This document shows positions 33,642 through 43,600 of a stretch of DNA of 64,000 bases, piece after piece. The position numbers and the translations under genes are program-made. Under the pieces are notes generated by a model. That model was given only the letters and a program-made list of their open reading frames with translations, was not told where the DNA came from and searched no databases. Origin of the DNA: Maricaulis sp039978735. GTDB lineage: Bacteria; Pseudomonadota; Alphaproteobacteria; Caulobacterales; Maricaulaceae. Every line of letters begins with the position of its first letter. The stretch's first letter is position 1. The stretch lies in contig NZ_JBDWAS010000045.1 in the NCBI RefSeq assembly GCF_039978735.1, forward strand, positions 62,001 to 126,000. The letters are read 5' to 3'.

Positions 33642-34301
33642 ATGGGCGCTTCCGTAATCATCTCGCCGTCAATCCTTTCGGCCGATTTCGCCAAGCTGGG
33701 CGAAGAGGTTCGTGCGATTGACGAAGCCGGGGCAGACTGGATCCATGTCGATGTCATGGACGGTCATTTCGTACCCAATCTGACGATCGGGCCGGGCGTC
33801 ATCAAATCCCTGCGTCCGCATTCGCAAAAACCGTTCGACGTGCATCTGATGATCACGCCGGTCGACCCGTATATCGACGCCTTTGCCGAGGCCGGGGCCG
33901 ACATGATCACGGCGCATCCGGAAGCCGGCCCGCACTTCCACCGCACGGTCCAGAAGATCCGCAGCACCGGCAGGAAAGCCGGCGCCGCGCTCAACCCGTC
34001 CACCCCGGGCGAGACGCTGGACTATGTCCTCGACGAGCTCGACCTGGTGCTGGTGATGAGCGTCAATCCCGGTTTTGGCGGCCAGAGCTTCATCGACAGC
34101 CAGCTGCGCAAGATCGAGAGCCTGCGCCAGACGATCGACCGCCGCGGCCTGCCGACCCTGATCGAGGTGGATGGCGGGGTGAACCCGGACACGGCGAAAG
34201 CCTGCATCTCGGCCGGCGCCCACGCGCTGGTCGCCGGATCGGCGGTATTCCGCGGCGGGCCGGACGCCTATCGCGACAATATCGCAGCGCTTCGCGGCTG
34301 A
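33642..34301 (+). CDS. rpe: Ribulose-phosphate 3-epimerase
   Basis: Interconverts ribulose- and xylulose-5-phosphate. A 219-residue TIM barrel beginning SVIISPSILSADFAKLGEEV. Metal ligands are in WIHVDVMDGHFVPNLT and FDVHLMI; the loop MSVNPGFGGQSFI and IEVDGGVN follow. The next gene starts five bases after its stop, implying an operon. Confidence 0.97.
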   Translation: MGASVIISPSILSADFAKLGEEVRAIDEAGADWIHVDVMDGHFVPNLTIGPGVIKSLRPHSQKPFDVHLMITPVDPYIDAFAEAGADMITAHPEAGPHFHRTVQKIRSTGRKAGAALNPSTPGETLDYVLDELDLVLVMSVNPGFGGQSFIDSQLRKIESLRQTIDRRGLPTLIEVDGGVNPDTAKACISAGAHALVAGSAVFRGGPDAYRDNIAALRG

Positions 34302-34306
34302 TCGCC

Positions 34307-36073
34307 ATGGCTCGTGCGGTGCGTCTGTCCGATTATACCGCCGCCACCGTCATGGCACTGCGGCGCGAGGCGTCCTCGACGCTGCACGCCATCGGCCTGC
34401 CATCCGGGCTGAGCGATCTGGGCAGGCTGCCCGACGCGCTGAGCGTCCTGCCCGAAGATGTCTATGCCCCCAATCGCGAGCGCGGCGAGGCCATCCTGAA
34501 CGGCCGTTTCACCCTGGCCGGGGAAAACCTGTCGACCGACGGTCCCGACGCCACCTGGCTGCAGCCGGCACCGACCCGTGCCTTTGCCCGCCGCCTGCAC
34601 GCGTTCGGCTGGATGCGCGACTGCCTGGCCGCCGACCCGGAAGCCGGCCCCGACGCGATACGGCGCTATGTCGACAGCTGGATCGACAATTTCGGCCGCT
34701 GGAACAGTTTCGCCTGGTCGCACGATATCCTGTCGATGCGCCTGTTGAACTGGCTGCGCTGCGGCGATGCCCTGTTCAATGGCAGCGAGGACGATCGCAA
34801 GGCCCGGCAGATCCGTTTCCGCTCCCTGCTGCGCCAGGCCCGCTACCTTCAACGCTCGATCGCGATCGCACCGGACGGCACAACCCGTCTGCAAAGTGCC
34901 GCCGCGCTCACCCTGACCGGTCTGTGCCTGCCCGGCCGCGACGCCCTGCAGCGCGCCGGCTTCCAGGCGCTCGCCCGTGAGGTCCAGCGCCAGATCCTGC
35001 CCGATGGCGGTCATGTCACCCGCTCGCCGCGCGCCTGCGCGGAAGCGCTGATCGATCTTGTCACGGTACGTGAAGCGGCCCAGACCGCCAGTGCAGACCT
35101 GCCGCAGGAGGTGCGCCGCGCCATCGACCGGCTGGCGCCCATGGTCCGCTTCTTCCGCATGTCGGATGAAGGCCTGGCCAGTTTCCATGGTGGCGGCGAA
35201 GGCGACCGCCACGCGCTGAAAGCCGCGCTCGACCACGACGACACCCGCGCACGCCCCTTCGGCTTTGCGCCCCATTCCGGCTATCACCGCGCCGAGGCCG
35301 GCGAAGCCACCGTGCTGCTCGATGTCGGCAATGCGCCCAAGGGTCCGCTGAGCACCGGCGCCCATGCCAGTGCGCTGGCTTTCGAACTGTGCACGTCCGG
35401 CGGCCGCCTGGTGGTGAATTGCGGCTGGCATGACGACCAGCCCGCCAGCTGGCGCGAGGCCGTGCGCGCGACGGCGGCCCACTCCACCCTCATCCTCGAC
35501 GAAACCTCCTCGGCCCGCCTCTTCCCGCCCGGCTGGAAGCGCGACCTTCTGGGGCCGCGCCTCGCCACCGCGCCCGCCTCGGTCTCGGCCCGGCGCAATG
35601 AGGAGGAGATGGGCATCTGGCTGGAGGGCATCCACGAAGGCTATCGCGAGGATTACGGCCTGTCGCACCGGCGGCGGATCTTCCTGGCGGCCGATGGCGG
35701 CGATGTCCGCGGCGAAGATGCGCTGTTCCGGCCTGTCAATGATGGCGCGCCGGACGATGTCGATGTGCGCTGGCGTTTCGCGATCCGCTTCCATCTTCAC
35801 CCCGATGTCCGCGCGTCCCTGTCGCGCGATTCCATGAGCGCGCTTCTGGTCCAGCCCAATGGGGATGGCTGGCGGTTCCGCACCGATGGCGGTCCGATCC
35901 GGCTGGAGCGTTCTGTGTATCTGGCTGCGGGCGCACCTCCACAACGCGCGACACAGATTGTAGTACAGGGAGAAGCAGAACCCTTTGGTGCCGGGGACCG
36001 GCCGCCCAATCGCGTTCGCTGGGCTTTTCAGCGTCTCGGCCAGGTCGGCGGCGCAGAAGGGGAAACCGGATGA
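34307..36073 (+). CDS. Heparinase II/III family protein
   Basis: A 588-residue protein: an alpha-helical N-terminal domain (about 60-330; SWIDNFGRWNSFAWSHDILSMRLLNWLR) and a C-terminal beta-rich Hepar_II_III domain (about 330-570). The latter has GYHRAEAGEATVLLDVGNAP, SALAFELCTSGGRLVVNCG, HSTLILDETSSA and GYREDYGLSHRRRIFLAADG. The family cleaves uronic-acid polysaccharides, but this alphaproteobacterial branch, always near purH, has no tested substrate. It has no evident signal peptide. It overlaps the next gene by four bases. Confidence 0.9.
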   Translation: MARAVRLSDYTAATVMALRREASSTLHAIGLPSGLSDLGRLPDALSVLPEDVYAPNRERGEAILNGRFTLAGENLSTDGPDATWLQPAPTRAFARRLHAFGWMRDCLAADPEAGPDAIRRYVDSWIDNFGRWNSFAWSHDILSMRLLNWLRCGDALFNGSEDDRKARQIRFRSLLRQARYLQRSIAIAPDGTTRLQSAAALTLTGLCLPGRDALQRAGFQALAREVQRQILPDGGHVTRSPRACAEALIDLVTVREAAQTASADLPQEVRRAIDRLAPMVRFFRMSDEGLASFHGGGEGDRHALKAALDHDDTRARPFGFAPHSGYHRAEAGEATVLLDVGNAPKGPLSTGAHASALAFELCTSGGRLVVNCGWHDDQPASWREAVRATAAHSTLILDETSSARLFPPGWKRDLLGPRLATAPASVSARRNEEEMGIWLEGIHEGYREDYGLSHRRRIFLAADGGDVRGEDALFRPVNDGAPDDVDVRWRFAIRFHLHPDVRASLSRDSMSALLVQPNGDGWRFRTDGGPIRLERSVYLAAGAPPQRATQIVVQGEAEPFGAGDRPPNRVRWAFQRLGQVGGAEGETG

Positions 36074-38004
36074 GCACACCGCGTCCTCAGGACGGACGCC
36101 GCCGGCGAGGGCGTCAAACCGTTTCAGGCAATCTGACCGCCACGCGCAACCAGTTGTCGATGGTGGCGGTAGCGCTGTTCGATCTCGCCGCTGGCGCCGT
36201 CTCGATGTGGGCCGCGGTCCTGCTGCGCTACCGGTTCGAACCGGACGGTCCACCCGAACAGGTCATGCTGCAATCGGTCACGGTGTTCGCACTGGCCTGC
36301 GCCATCGTCTTCCCGCTGGAAGGCCTGCACCGCGGCCTGTGGCGTTATACCGCGCTGAACGATGCCGCCCGCATCGTCCGTGCGGTCCTGGTAGCCAATC
36401 TGGTTTTCCTGCCGATGCTGTTCCTGATCAACCGGCTGGACGGCTTCCCACGGACCTCGATCCTGATCGACATCCCGATCCTGATCGGCCTGCTGCTGGC
36501 GCCGCGCTTCCTGCTGGCCGCCTTTCGCACACAAGGCCTGCGCGGTGTGCTGCAGGTGGAGGACCGCTCCAAGCCCGCCGCGATCCTGGTCGGCTCGGAA
36601 GCCGATCTGGATGAAGCCCTGCGCGACATCGTCCGCCGCAACGGATCTGCGCCCTTCCGGCCAAAGGGCCTGATCGAGCCGGGCTCGCAGCTCACCGGTC
36701 ACGCCATTCGCGGCGTGCCCGTGCTGGGCGGTCTGCATGCGCTGACCCCGGCGCTGAACCGGCTGGCCCAGGCCGAAACCCTCGCGCCGCGCCTGGTTCT
36801 GGCCGGCACGAATACCGATGTGGAAGTGGTCAACGAGCTGATCCGCGTCGCCGCCCGCACCGGGGCCAAACTGTCCCGTGCCCGCCCGTCCGAAGGCCCC
36901 GGCGCCTTCTCGCCGGTGGAAGCCGCCGACCTTCTGAACCGTCCGCCGCGCCCGCCAAACCTGGAGCCGGCCCGGCCGCTGATCGAGGGCCGCCGCGTGA
37001 TGATCACCGGCGCCGGTGGCACGATCGGCTCGCAACTGGCGCGGCTTGCCGCGACGCTCAATCCGGAAAAGCTGATCTTCTTCGACGCGTCCGAGGCCAA
37101 TCTCTACGAGATCGATCTCGAATTCGCCCGCCACCGGCCGCACATGCAATGGCGCGCCATGCTGGGCGATATCCGCGATACCCAGCGTCTGGAAACCGCC
37201 TTCGCCGAAGAACGCCCGGATGTGGTCCTGCACGCAGCCGCGCTCAAACACGTCCCGATGAGCGAGCTCAATCCCGGCGAGGCGGTGCGCACGAATGTCA
37301 TCGGCACGGTCAACACGATCGAGATGGCAAAACGCTACGGCGCCCGCATCGTCGCCCTGATCTCGACCGACAAGGCCGTCGATCCGGGCAATGTCATGGG
37401 CGCGACCAAGCGCGCCGCCGAACTCTATGCCCGATCGGCGGCTGCCGAAGGCTCCGACACGCGCATCTGCGTCGTGCGGTTCGGCAATGTGCTCGGCTCG
37501 ACCGGCTCGGTCGTGCCGCTGTTCGAGCGCCAGATCGAGGCCGGCGACCCGGTCACCGTGACCGATCCGGATGCGACCCGCTATTTCATGACGGTCGAGG
37601 AAGCTTCTGGCCTCGTGCTCGATGCCGCGGCCCAGACCGCTTTCGATGCCGACCTCAATGGCGCACTTTACGTGCTGGACATGGGCGAGCCGGTCTCCAT
37701 CCTGCGCCTCGCGCGGCAACTGCTACGTCTGCGCGGCCGTGATCCGGATGCCCCCGGCGCAATCTCGATCGTCGGCCTACGGCCCGGCGAGAAGCGCCAC
37801 GAAAACCTCGTCTACGCCTTTGAACGGCGCGAGCCCACAGCGATTGACGGCGTGTGGTCGATCACCGGCCCGGTCCTCGATACCGGGGCGGTGGCTGCCG
37901 AACTGGAATGCCTGCTCGATGCGGCGCGCAGCGGTGACGCCGCAGCCGTTTCGGAAGCCTTGGGCGCACTGTGCGCCCTGCGGCCCGCCACGGCCGCGGA
38001 TTGA
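36070..38004 (+). CDS. CapD/FlaA1/PglF-like membrane nucleotide-sugar dehydratase or epimerase
   Basis: A 644-residue protein with four N-terminal helices (about 25-140), a CoA-binding-like middle domain (about 165-300), and a C-terminal extended SDR domain. The latter has the NAD motif ITGAGGTIGSQLARL at 315-329, VLHAAALKHVPMSE, ISTDKAVDPGNVMGATKRAAELY (catalytic Lys) and RFGNVLGSTGSVVPLF. Homologues make UDP-sugars for capsule, LPS or glycans. Translational coupling to the heparinase-like gene suggests a shared polysaccharide task, which is inference. Confidence 0.92.
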   Translation: MSTPRPQDGRRRRGRQTVSGNLTATRNQLSMVAVALFDLAAGAVSMWAAVLLRYRFEPDGPPEQVMLQSVTVFALACAIVFPLEGLHRGLWRYTALNDAARIVRAVLVANLVFLPMLFLINRLDGFPRTSILIDIPILIGLLLAPRFLLAAFRTQGLRGVLQVEDRSKPAAILVGSEADLDEALRDIVRRNGSAPFRPKGLIEPGSQLTGHAIRGVPVLGGLHALTPALNRLAQAETLAPRLVLAGTNTDVEVVNELIRVAARTGAKLSRARPSEGPGAFSPVEAADLLNRPPRPPNLEPARPLIEGRRVMITGAGGTIGSQLARLAATLNPEKLIFFDASEANLYEIDLEFARHRPHMQWRAMLGDIRDTQRLETAFAEERPDVVLHAAALKHVPMSELNPGEAVRTNVIGTVNTIEMAKRYGARIVALISTDKAVDPGNVMGATKRAAELYARSAAAEGSDTRICVVRFGNVLGSTGSVVPLFERQIEAGDPVTVTDPDATRYFMTVEEASGLVLDAAAQTAFDADLNGALYVLDMGEPVSILRLARQLLRLRGRDPDAPGAISIVGLRPGEKRHENLVYAFERREPTAIDGVWSITGPVLDTGAVAAELECLLDAARSGDAAAVSEALGALCALRPATAAD

Positions 38005-38067
38005 CTTGCTGCGCCGTGATGGATACCTCGCCGCGCACATCCGGATGGTTACAACGGAGCCCCAGCC

Positions 38068-39663
38068 ATGTCCGACCTTGATCTTGCGCCTCTGCGCCGC
38101 GCCCTGATTTCCGTGTCCGACAAGACGGGACTGGTCGAACGGGCCCGCCAGCTCGTCGACGCCAGCGTCGAAATCCTCTCGACCGGCGGCACGCTGCGCG
38201 CCCTCAACGAAGCCGGTATCGCGGCCCGCGATGTGTCCGAGGTGACCGAGTTTCCCGAAATGATGGACGGCCGCCTCAAGACACTGCACCCGCGCGTGCA
38301 TGGCGGCCTGCTCGGCCGGCGTGACAATGGCGAGGACCGGTCTGCGATGGCCGATCACGGCATCCCGAATATCGACCTGCTCTACGTCAATCTCTACCCG
38401 TTCGAGGAAACCGTCGCCAAGGGCGCCGAGGAAGCCGACTGCGTCGAGAACATCGATATCGGCGGCCCGGCCATGCTGCGCGCCGCCGCGAAGAACCATG
38501 CCTGGGTGAGCGTGTGCACGGATGGCGAGGATGTCGACGCCGTACTTGCCGCCATGGAGGCCCATGACGGACATACGACGCTCGAACTGCGCAAGCGCCT
38601 GGCTGCCAAGACCTATGCGCGTACGGCCGCCTATGATGCCGCGATCTCGAACTGGTTTGCCGATACGCTGGAAGACGCCAGCCCGGCCTGGCGCGCCTTC
38701 GGCGGCAAGCTCGCCCAGCCGCTGCGCTATGGCGAGAACCCGCACCAGAATGCCGCCTTCTACGCCACGCCGGAAAACCGCCCCGGCATCGCCACGGCCC
38801 GCCAGGTGCAGGGCAAGGCGCTCAGCTTCAACAATCTGGCCGACGCCGATGCCGCCTTCGAGCTGGCAGGCGAGTTCGACCCGGCCGACAAGGCAGCCGT
38901 TGTCATCGTCAAGCACGCCAATCCCTGCGGCGTGGCCACGCACGACGATCTCGCCGTCGCCTATGAGAGGGCCTTCGCTGCCGACCCGATTTCCGCCTTC
39001 GGCGGGATTGTCGCCATGAACCGCAAGCTCGACGCCGATACGGCCGGCGAGCTGGTGAAGATCTTCACCGAAGTGGTAATCGCACCGGACGCCGACGAAG
39101 ACGCGCTGTCGGTGCTGTCCGGCAAGTCGAACCTGCGGGTCCTGCTGACCGGTGGATTGCCGGACGCCAAACAGTCCGGCTGGCTGACCAAGACGGTGGC
39201 CGGCGGCCTGCTGGTCCAGGAACGCGATACGGCGATGATCTCCGTGAAGGATCTCCGGACCGTGACCCAGCGCGAACCCACCGAAGCCGAGCTGGCCGAT
39301 CTGATGTTCGCCTGGAAAGTGGTCAAGCACGTCAAGTCGAACGCGATCGTCTATGCCCGCAACCTGTCCACCGCCGGCATCGGCATGGGCCAGACCAGCC
39401 GTCTGGAAGCGGCACGTCTGGCGGTTCGAAAGGCTGAAGCAACCGCCGAGGAAAACGGCTGGGACGAGCCGCGCACCCAGGGTTCGGTCTGTGCGTCCGA
39501 CGCCTTCTTCCCCTTCGCCGACGGCCTGCACGCCGCGGCCGAAGCCGGCGCCACTGCCGTGATCCAGCCGGGTGGCTCGATCCGCGACGAGGAAGTCATT
39601 GCGGCCGCCGACGAGGCCGGCATCGCGATGGTCTTCACGGGCATGCGCCACTTCCGCCACTAG
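38068..39663 (+). CDS. purH: Bifunctional AICAR formyltransferase/IMP cyclohydrolase
   Basis: Last two steps of IMP synthesis. The 531 residues start with the cyclohydrolase domain (ALISVSDKTGLVERA, STGGTLRALNEAGI, MMDGRLKTLHPRVHGGLL). The formyltransferase domain follows from about 205, with RYGENPHQNAAFY, VKHANPCGVA, SAFGGIVAMN, GMGQTSRLEAARLA and SDAFFPFADGLHAA. The C terminus ends GMRHFRH as in most PurH. A terminator lies 38 bases downstream. Confidence 0.98.
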   Translation: MSDLDLAPLRRALISVSDKTGLVERARQLVDASVEILSTGGTLRALNEAGIAARDVSEVTEFPEMMDGRLKTLHPRVHGGLLGRRDNGEDRSAMADHGIPNIDLLYVNLYPFEETVAKGAEEADCVENIDIGGPAMLRAAAKNHAWVSVCTDGEDVDAVLAAMEAHDGHTTLELRKRLAAKTYARTAAYDAAISNWFADTLEDASPAWRAFGGKLAQPLRYGENPHQNAAFYATPENRPGIATARQVQGKALSFNNLADADAAFELAGEFDPADKAAVVIVKHANPCGVATHDDLAVAYERAFAADPISAFGGIVAMNRKLDADTAGELVKIFTEVVIAPDADEDALSVLSGKSNLRVLLTGGLPDAKQSGWLTKTVAGGLLVQERDTAMISVKDLRTVTQREPTEAELADLMFAWKVVKHVKSNAIVYARNLSTAGIGMGQTSRLEAARLAVRKAEATAEENGWDEPRTQGSVCASDAFFPFADGLHAAAEAGATAVIQPGGSIRDEEVIAAADEAGIAMVFTGMRHFRH

Positions 39664-39701
39664 CGCCCGTCACGCAACTGCATGTGAATCCCTTTTCCAT
39701 T

Positions 39702-39734
39702 GACCCTGGCCGGCCCTGCCCGCCAGGGTCTTTT
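39702..39734 (+). terminator. Intrinsic terminator after purH
   Basis: The stem GACCCTGGC/GCCAGGGTC with an 11-base loop is followed by TTTT. It ends one base before the ATG of the hydrolase gene, so that gene either relies on read-through or is transcribed leaderless from inside this hairpin. Confidence 0.75.
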
Positions 39735-39735
39735 C

Positions 39736-40608
39736 ATGTCGGGAAACACAATCCTGCGCGGCGGACTGGCCACGCTCATCCTTCTGCTCGCCGGGCTGGG
39801 CGGCTGCGCCATCGGACACGCGACCGGGATTACCACGCCCCGGCGCGATATCGCCGAGCAGGTCGCCCTGATCCGGCAGCACACGACGATCGAGCTGCCT
39901 GCGGATGCCAGTGCGCCGGTTCCCGCGGCGATTCTGCTGCATGGTTGCGGGGGATTGCGCCAGGTCCAGCCGGACTATGCCACCGCCCTTCTCGAGGCCG
40001 GCTATGGCGTGATCACGGTGGATTCCAACAGCGCCCGCGGCATCGGCCGGTTTGCTGCGATGAGCCAGGTCTGCACCGCGCTGCGTCTGTGGGGCCGCGA
40101 GCGGGCTGCGGATATCGAAGCGGCACTGGTGCTGGCCCGCGAGAACGCGCGCATCGACGATAGCCGCCTCGCCCTGATCGGCTGGAGCCATGGCGGCTGG
40201 ACCGTGCTGGACGCGCTGGACTATGCCGGCGAGGGCCGGGTTCCGCCCGGCCTTGCCGGCGTGGAGACGCCGCCCCTGGCCGGCGTGCGTTCGGCCGTCC
40301 TGCTCTATCCCTATTGCGGATTTCCGGTGCGGGCCGACGGCCGGACATTCCCGTCAGACATTGCCATTCACGCCATCCTGGCCGGCCGCGACATGGTGGC
40401 CCCGACAGGCGATTGTACACGCCTGTTCGAACGGGCAGACGCGGCCGGACACCCGGTCGACCATGTCACCTGGCCTGGCATCACCCATGCCTTCGACGAG
40501 CCGGCTGCCCCGCCGGATCCACGGATGGAATACGATGCGGACGCGGCAGCCCGTGCGCGCGCCCGCATCATCGATATTCTTGACCGCGACCTGCGCGATC
40601 AGGGCTGA
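39736..40608 (+). CDS. Dienelactone hydrolase-like lipoprotein
   Basis: A 290-residue alpha/beta hydrolase with a lipoprotein signal (LATLILLLAGLGGC; lipobox LGGC near 24). The oxyanion region is AILLHGCGGLRQVQPDY. The nucleophile elbow is LIGWSHGGWTVL, the acid is probably Asp in LAGRDMVAPTG, and the catalytic His lies in PGITHAFDEP. The substrate is unknown. The purH terminator stands immediately before its ATG. It converges with gdhB, overlapping by ten bases. Confidence 0.8.
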   Translation: MSGNTILRGGLATLILLLAGLGGCAIGHATGITTPRRDIAEQVALIRQHTTIELPADASAPVPAAILLHGCGGLRQVQPDYATALLEAGYGVITVDSNSARGIGRFAAMSQVCTALRLWGRERAADIEAALVLARENARIDDSRLALIGWSHGGWTVLDALDYAGEGRVPPGLAGVETPPLAGVRSAVLLYPYCGFPVRADGRTFPSDIAIHAILAGRDMVAPTGDCTRLFERADAAGHPVDHVTWPGITHAFDEPAAPPDPRMEYDADAAARARARIIDILDRDLRDQG

Positions 40609-43600
40609 GCGACCGCGGCCATCTCACCGATCTGGGTCGAGGCAATCGCCAGCTTGGACAGGGTCCAGGTGCCGGACTCGTCCAGCTGCCGCTGCACCGA
40701 ATCGACCCGGCCGGCCTCTTCCTCATTGACCGTATTCCAGGCCTCGACAACCGCATCGGCCCAGTCACGGGACGGATTCTCGATACCCGCTTCCAGCGAC
40801 CCGCCGGCCTGGCGCGCAAAGCGCATCATCGACGCCGTCACCGCCTGCTGGTTGGCGTAGAAGTCTTCCATCAGACGGCGGACTGCCAGACGATCCCAGT
40901 GCAGGTCGGACGAGACGTCCTGGCCGAGACCGCGCAGGCGGTCGAAGCGGAAGCGCGCGCCGGCGGCGTGATAAATGTAGGCGGTCGAGGCGAGCGGCCA
41001 GTCGAAGTCATTGGCCATGTCGATCACATCTGTCGACGAGGTCAGCGGCCGCAATTCGGCAACCGACTGGGCCAGATCGGCCGGTGCACCGGCCTTCACG
41101 AAGGACGACTTGCGCTTTTTCACGCCGGCGCGCTCGTGGTCGGAAATGATCTCATGCACCATGGAGCGCAATTCCTGCACGCCCGGCCGGTAGGAGGCGA
41201 TCACGTCGGAGATCGAGCTGGCATTGGCCGTGGCCTCGTTACGGCCGCGGCGGACGAGCCAGTAGGTCTGGCGGCGCAGGAGGCGGATGATTTCCTCGTG
41301 CAGCTTGATCTGGACGCCGGCCGGAGCCTCATTGTCCAGCGCATTGATCGCTGCGGTCAGTTCGGCGAAGCCGAAAATGCCCCGCCCCGCCTCGAAACCG
41401 CGGGCAATCGCCGGCACGGTCGCCGTGGTCGAATCGATCGCCCGGTGAATGAAGGTCGGCCCGCCCAGATTGATCATCTCGTTGGCGAGAACCGTCGACA
41501 CGATTTCGCGCTTCAGGCGATGCCCGTCCATAGCGGCCGAGAATTTGTGGACACCCTCCGGGAAGTAGTTCGTCAGCATGTCCCGGAAGTGCGGATCGTC
41601 CGGCACGTCCGAGGCAACCAGCTGATCGAACAGCGTGATCTTGGCGTAGGAGTTGAGCACCGCCAGCTCGGACCGGGTCAGGCCCTGGTCGCGACCCTTG
41701 AGCGCGCGCATGCCTTCGGAAGAGGGCAGGCCCTCGACTTCACGGTCCAGCCGCCCCTGCTTCTCCAGAGCCAGCATGAAGCGCTCATGCGCATCCAGGT
41801 CAGCCTCGGCCGTATGCTCGGCCATGGAAAGGGCGAGCGTCTGGTCGTAATTGTGGCGCAACACGTGTTCGGCGACATCGTCGGTCATCGATTCCAGCAG
41901 CGTGTCGCGGTCCTCCCGGCTCATCTCGCCATTGCGGACCATCGGACGCAGCAGGATCTTGATATTGACCTCGTGGTCGGAACTGTCGACGCCGGCCGAG
42001 TTGTCGACAAAGTCGGCATTGGCCCGGCCGCCATGACGGCCGTATTCGATCCGCGCCGCCTGGGTGAAGCCCAGATTGGCGCCTTCGCCAATGACCTTTG
42101 CCTGCACCTGGTCGGCATTGACCCGCAGACCGTCATTGGTCTTGTCGCCGACTTCCCAGTGCTGCTCATGCGTTGCCTTGGCGTAAGTGCCGATACCGCC
42201 GAACCACAGGAGTTCGACTTCGGCCTTCAACAGCGCATGGATCAGCTCGGTCGGGCTGACCGCATCCTTGGTCAGACCGGTCAGCGCCTTGATTTCGTCG
42301 GTCAGCCTGATCGACTTCTCGCCGCGCGAGAAGACGCCGCCGCCCTTTGAAATCAGCGAGGTGTCATAGTCCTGCCAGGACGAGCGCGGCAGGTCGAACA
42401 GACGCTTGCGCTCATTCCACATCGTTTCCGGATCGCCCGGATCGGGATCGATGAAGATGTCGCGGTGGTCGAAGGCCGCGACGAGCCGGATCTGTTTCGA
42501 CAGCAGCATGCCATTGCCGAACACATCGCCGGACATGTCGCCCACGCCGATCACGGTGAAGGGTTCGGACTGGATATCCTTGCCCATCTCGCGGAAGTGG
42601 CGCTTGACGGATTCCCAGGCGCCGCGCGCCGTAATGCCCATCTTCTTGTGGTCGTAGCCGGCCGAGCCGCCCGAGGCGAAGGCGTCGCCGAGCCAGAAAT
42701 CGAACTCGTCGGTCGCCAGCCCGTTGGCCGTGTCCGAGAAGGTCGCGGTACCCTTGTCGGCGGCAACGACGAGATAGGGATCCTCATCATCCCAGCACAG
42801 CGTGGCGTCGGGATGTTTCACCACGTCGTCGACAATATTGTCGGTGATGTCGAGCAGGCCGCGGATGAAGGTCTTGTAGGCCTCGCGTCCGGCTTCGAAA
42901 ATCTCGTCGCGGCTGCCATTGCGCGGCAGGGCCTTGGGATAGAAACCGCCCTTCGAGCCGACCGGCACGATGACGGCGTTCTTTACCTGCTGGGCCTTCA
43001 CCAGGCCCAGGACTTCGGTGCGGAAATCGTCGCGCCGGTCCGACCAGCGCAGGCCGCCACGGGCGACCGGTCCGAAGCGGATGTGAACGCCCTCGACATC
43101 AGGCGCCCAGACGAAGATTTCGCGATAGGGCTTGGGCAGCGGCAGCTCTTCGAGCAGTTCGCTGGCAATCTTGATCGAGATCCGCGCCTTGGGCTGACCG
43201 TCAGCGCCGAGCTGGTAGAAATTGGTCCGCAGCGTGGCGCGGATCAGATGGAAAATCCGGCGCAGGGCACGGTCGTGATCCAGGCTCTTGACGCCGTCCA
43301 GCGCCTTGCCGATCCGCTCCTCGACTTCCCAGACAGCATCGGAACGCGTCTTGCGGTCATCGGTGAAGGCAGGATCGAACTTGACGCGGGCCAGTTCCAG
43401 CAGGCCGCGGGCAATGTCCGGATAGGCGGCCAGCGCCTCTTCCTGGATCGCCTGGGACGGGTCGAGCCCGGTCTGCTGGCGGTAACGTGCGCAGGTGCGC
43501 AGGAAAGCGGCTTCCCGCCACGTCACCCCGATCTCGACGATCAGGCGGTTGAAACCGTCATCCTCGGCGCGGCGGTCGGCCATCGCCAGAAGCGCATCCT

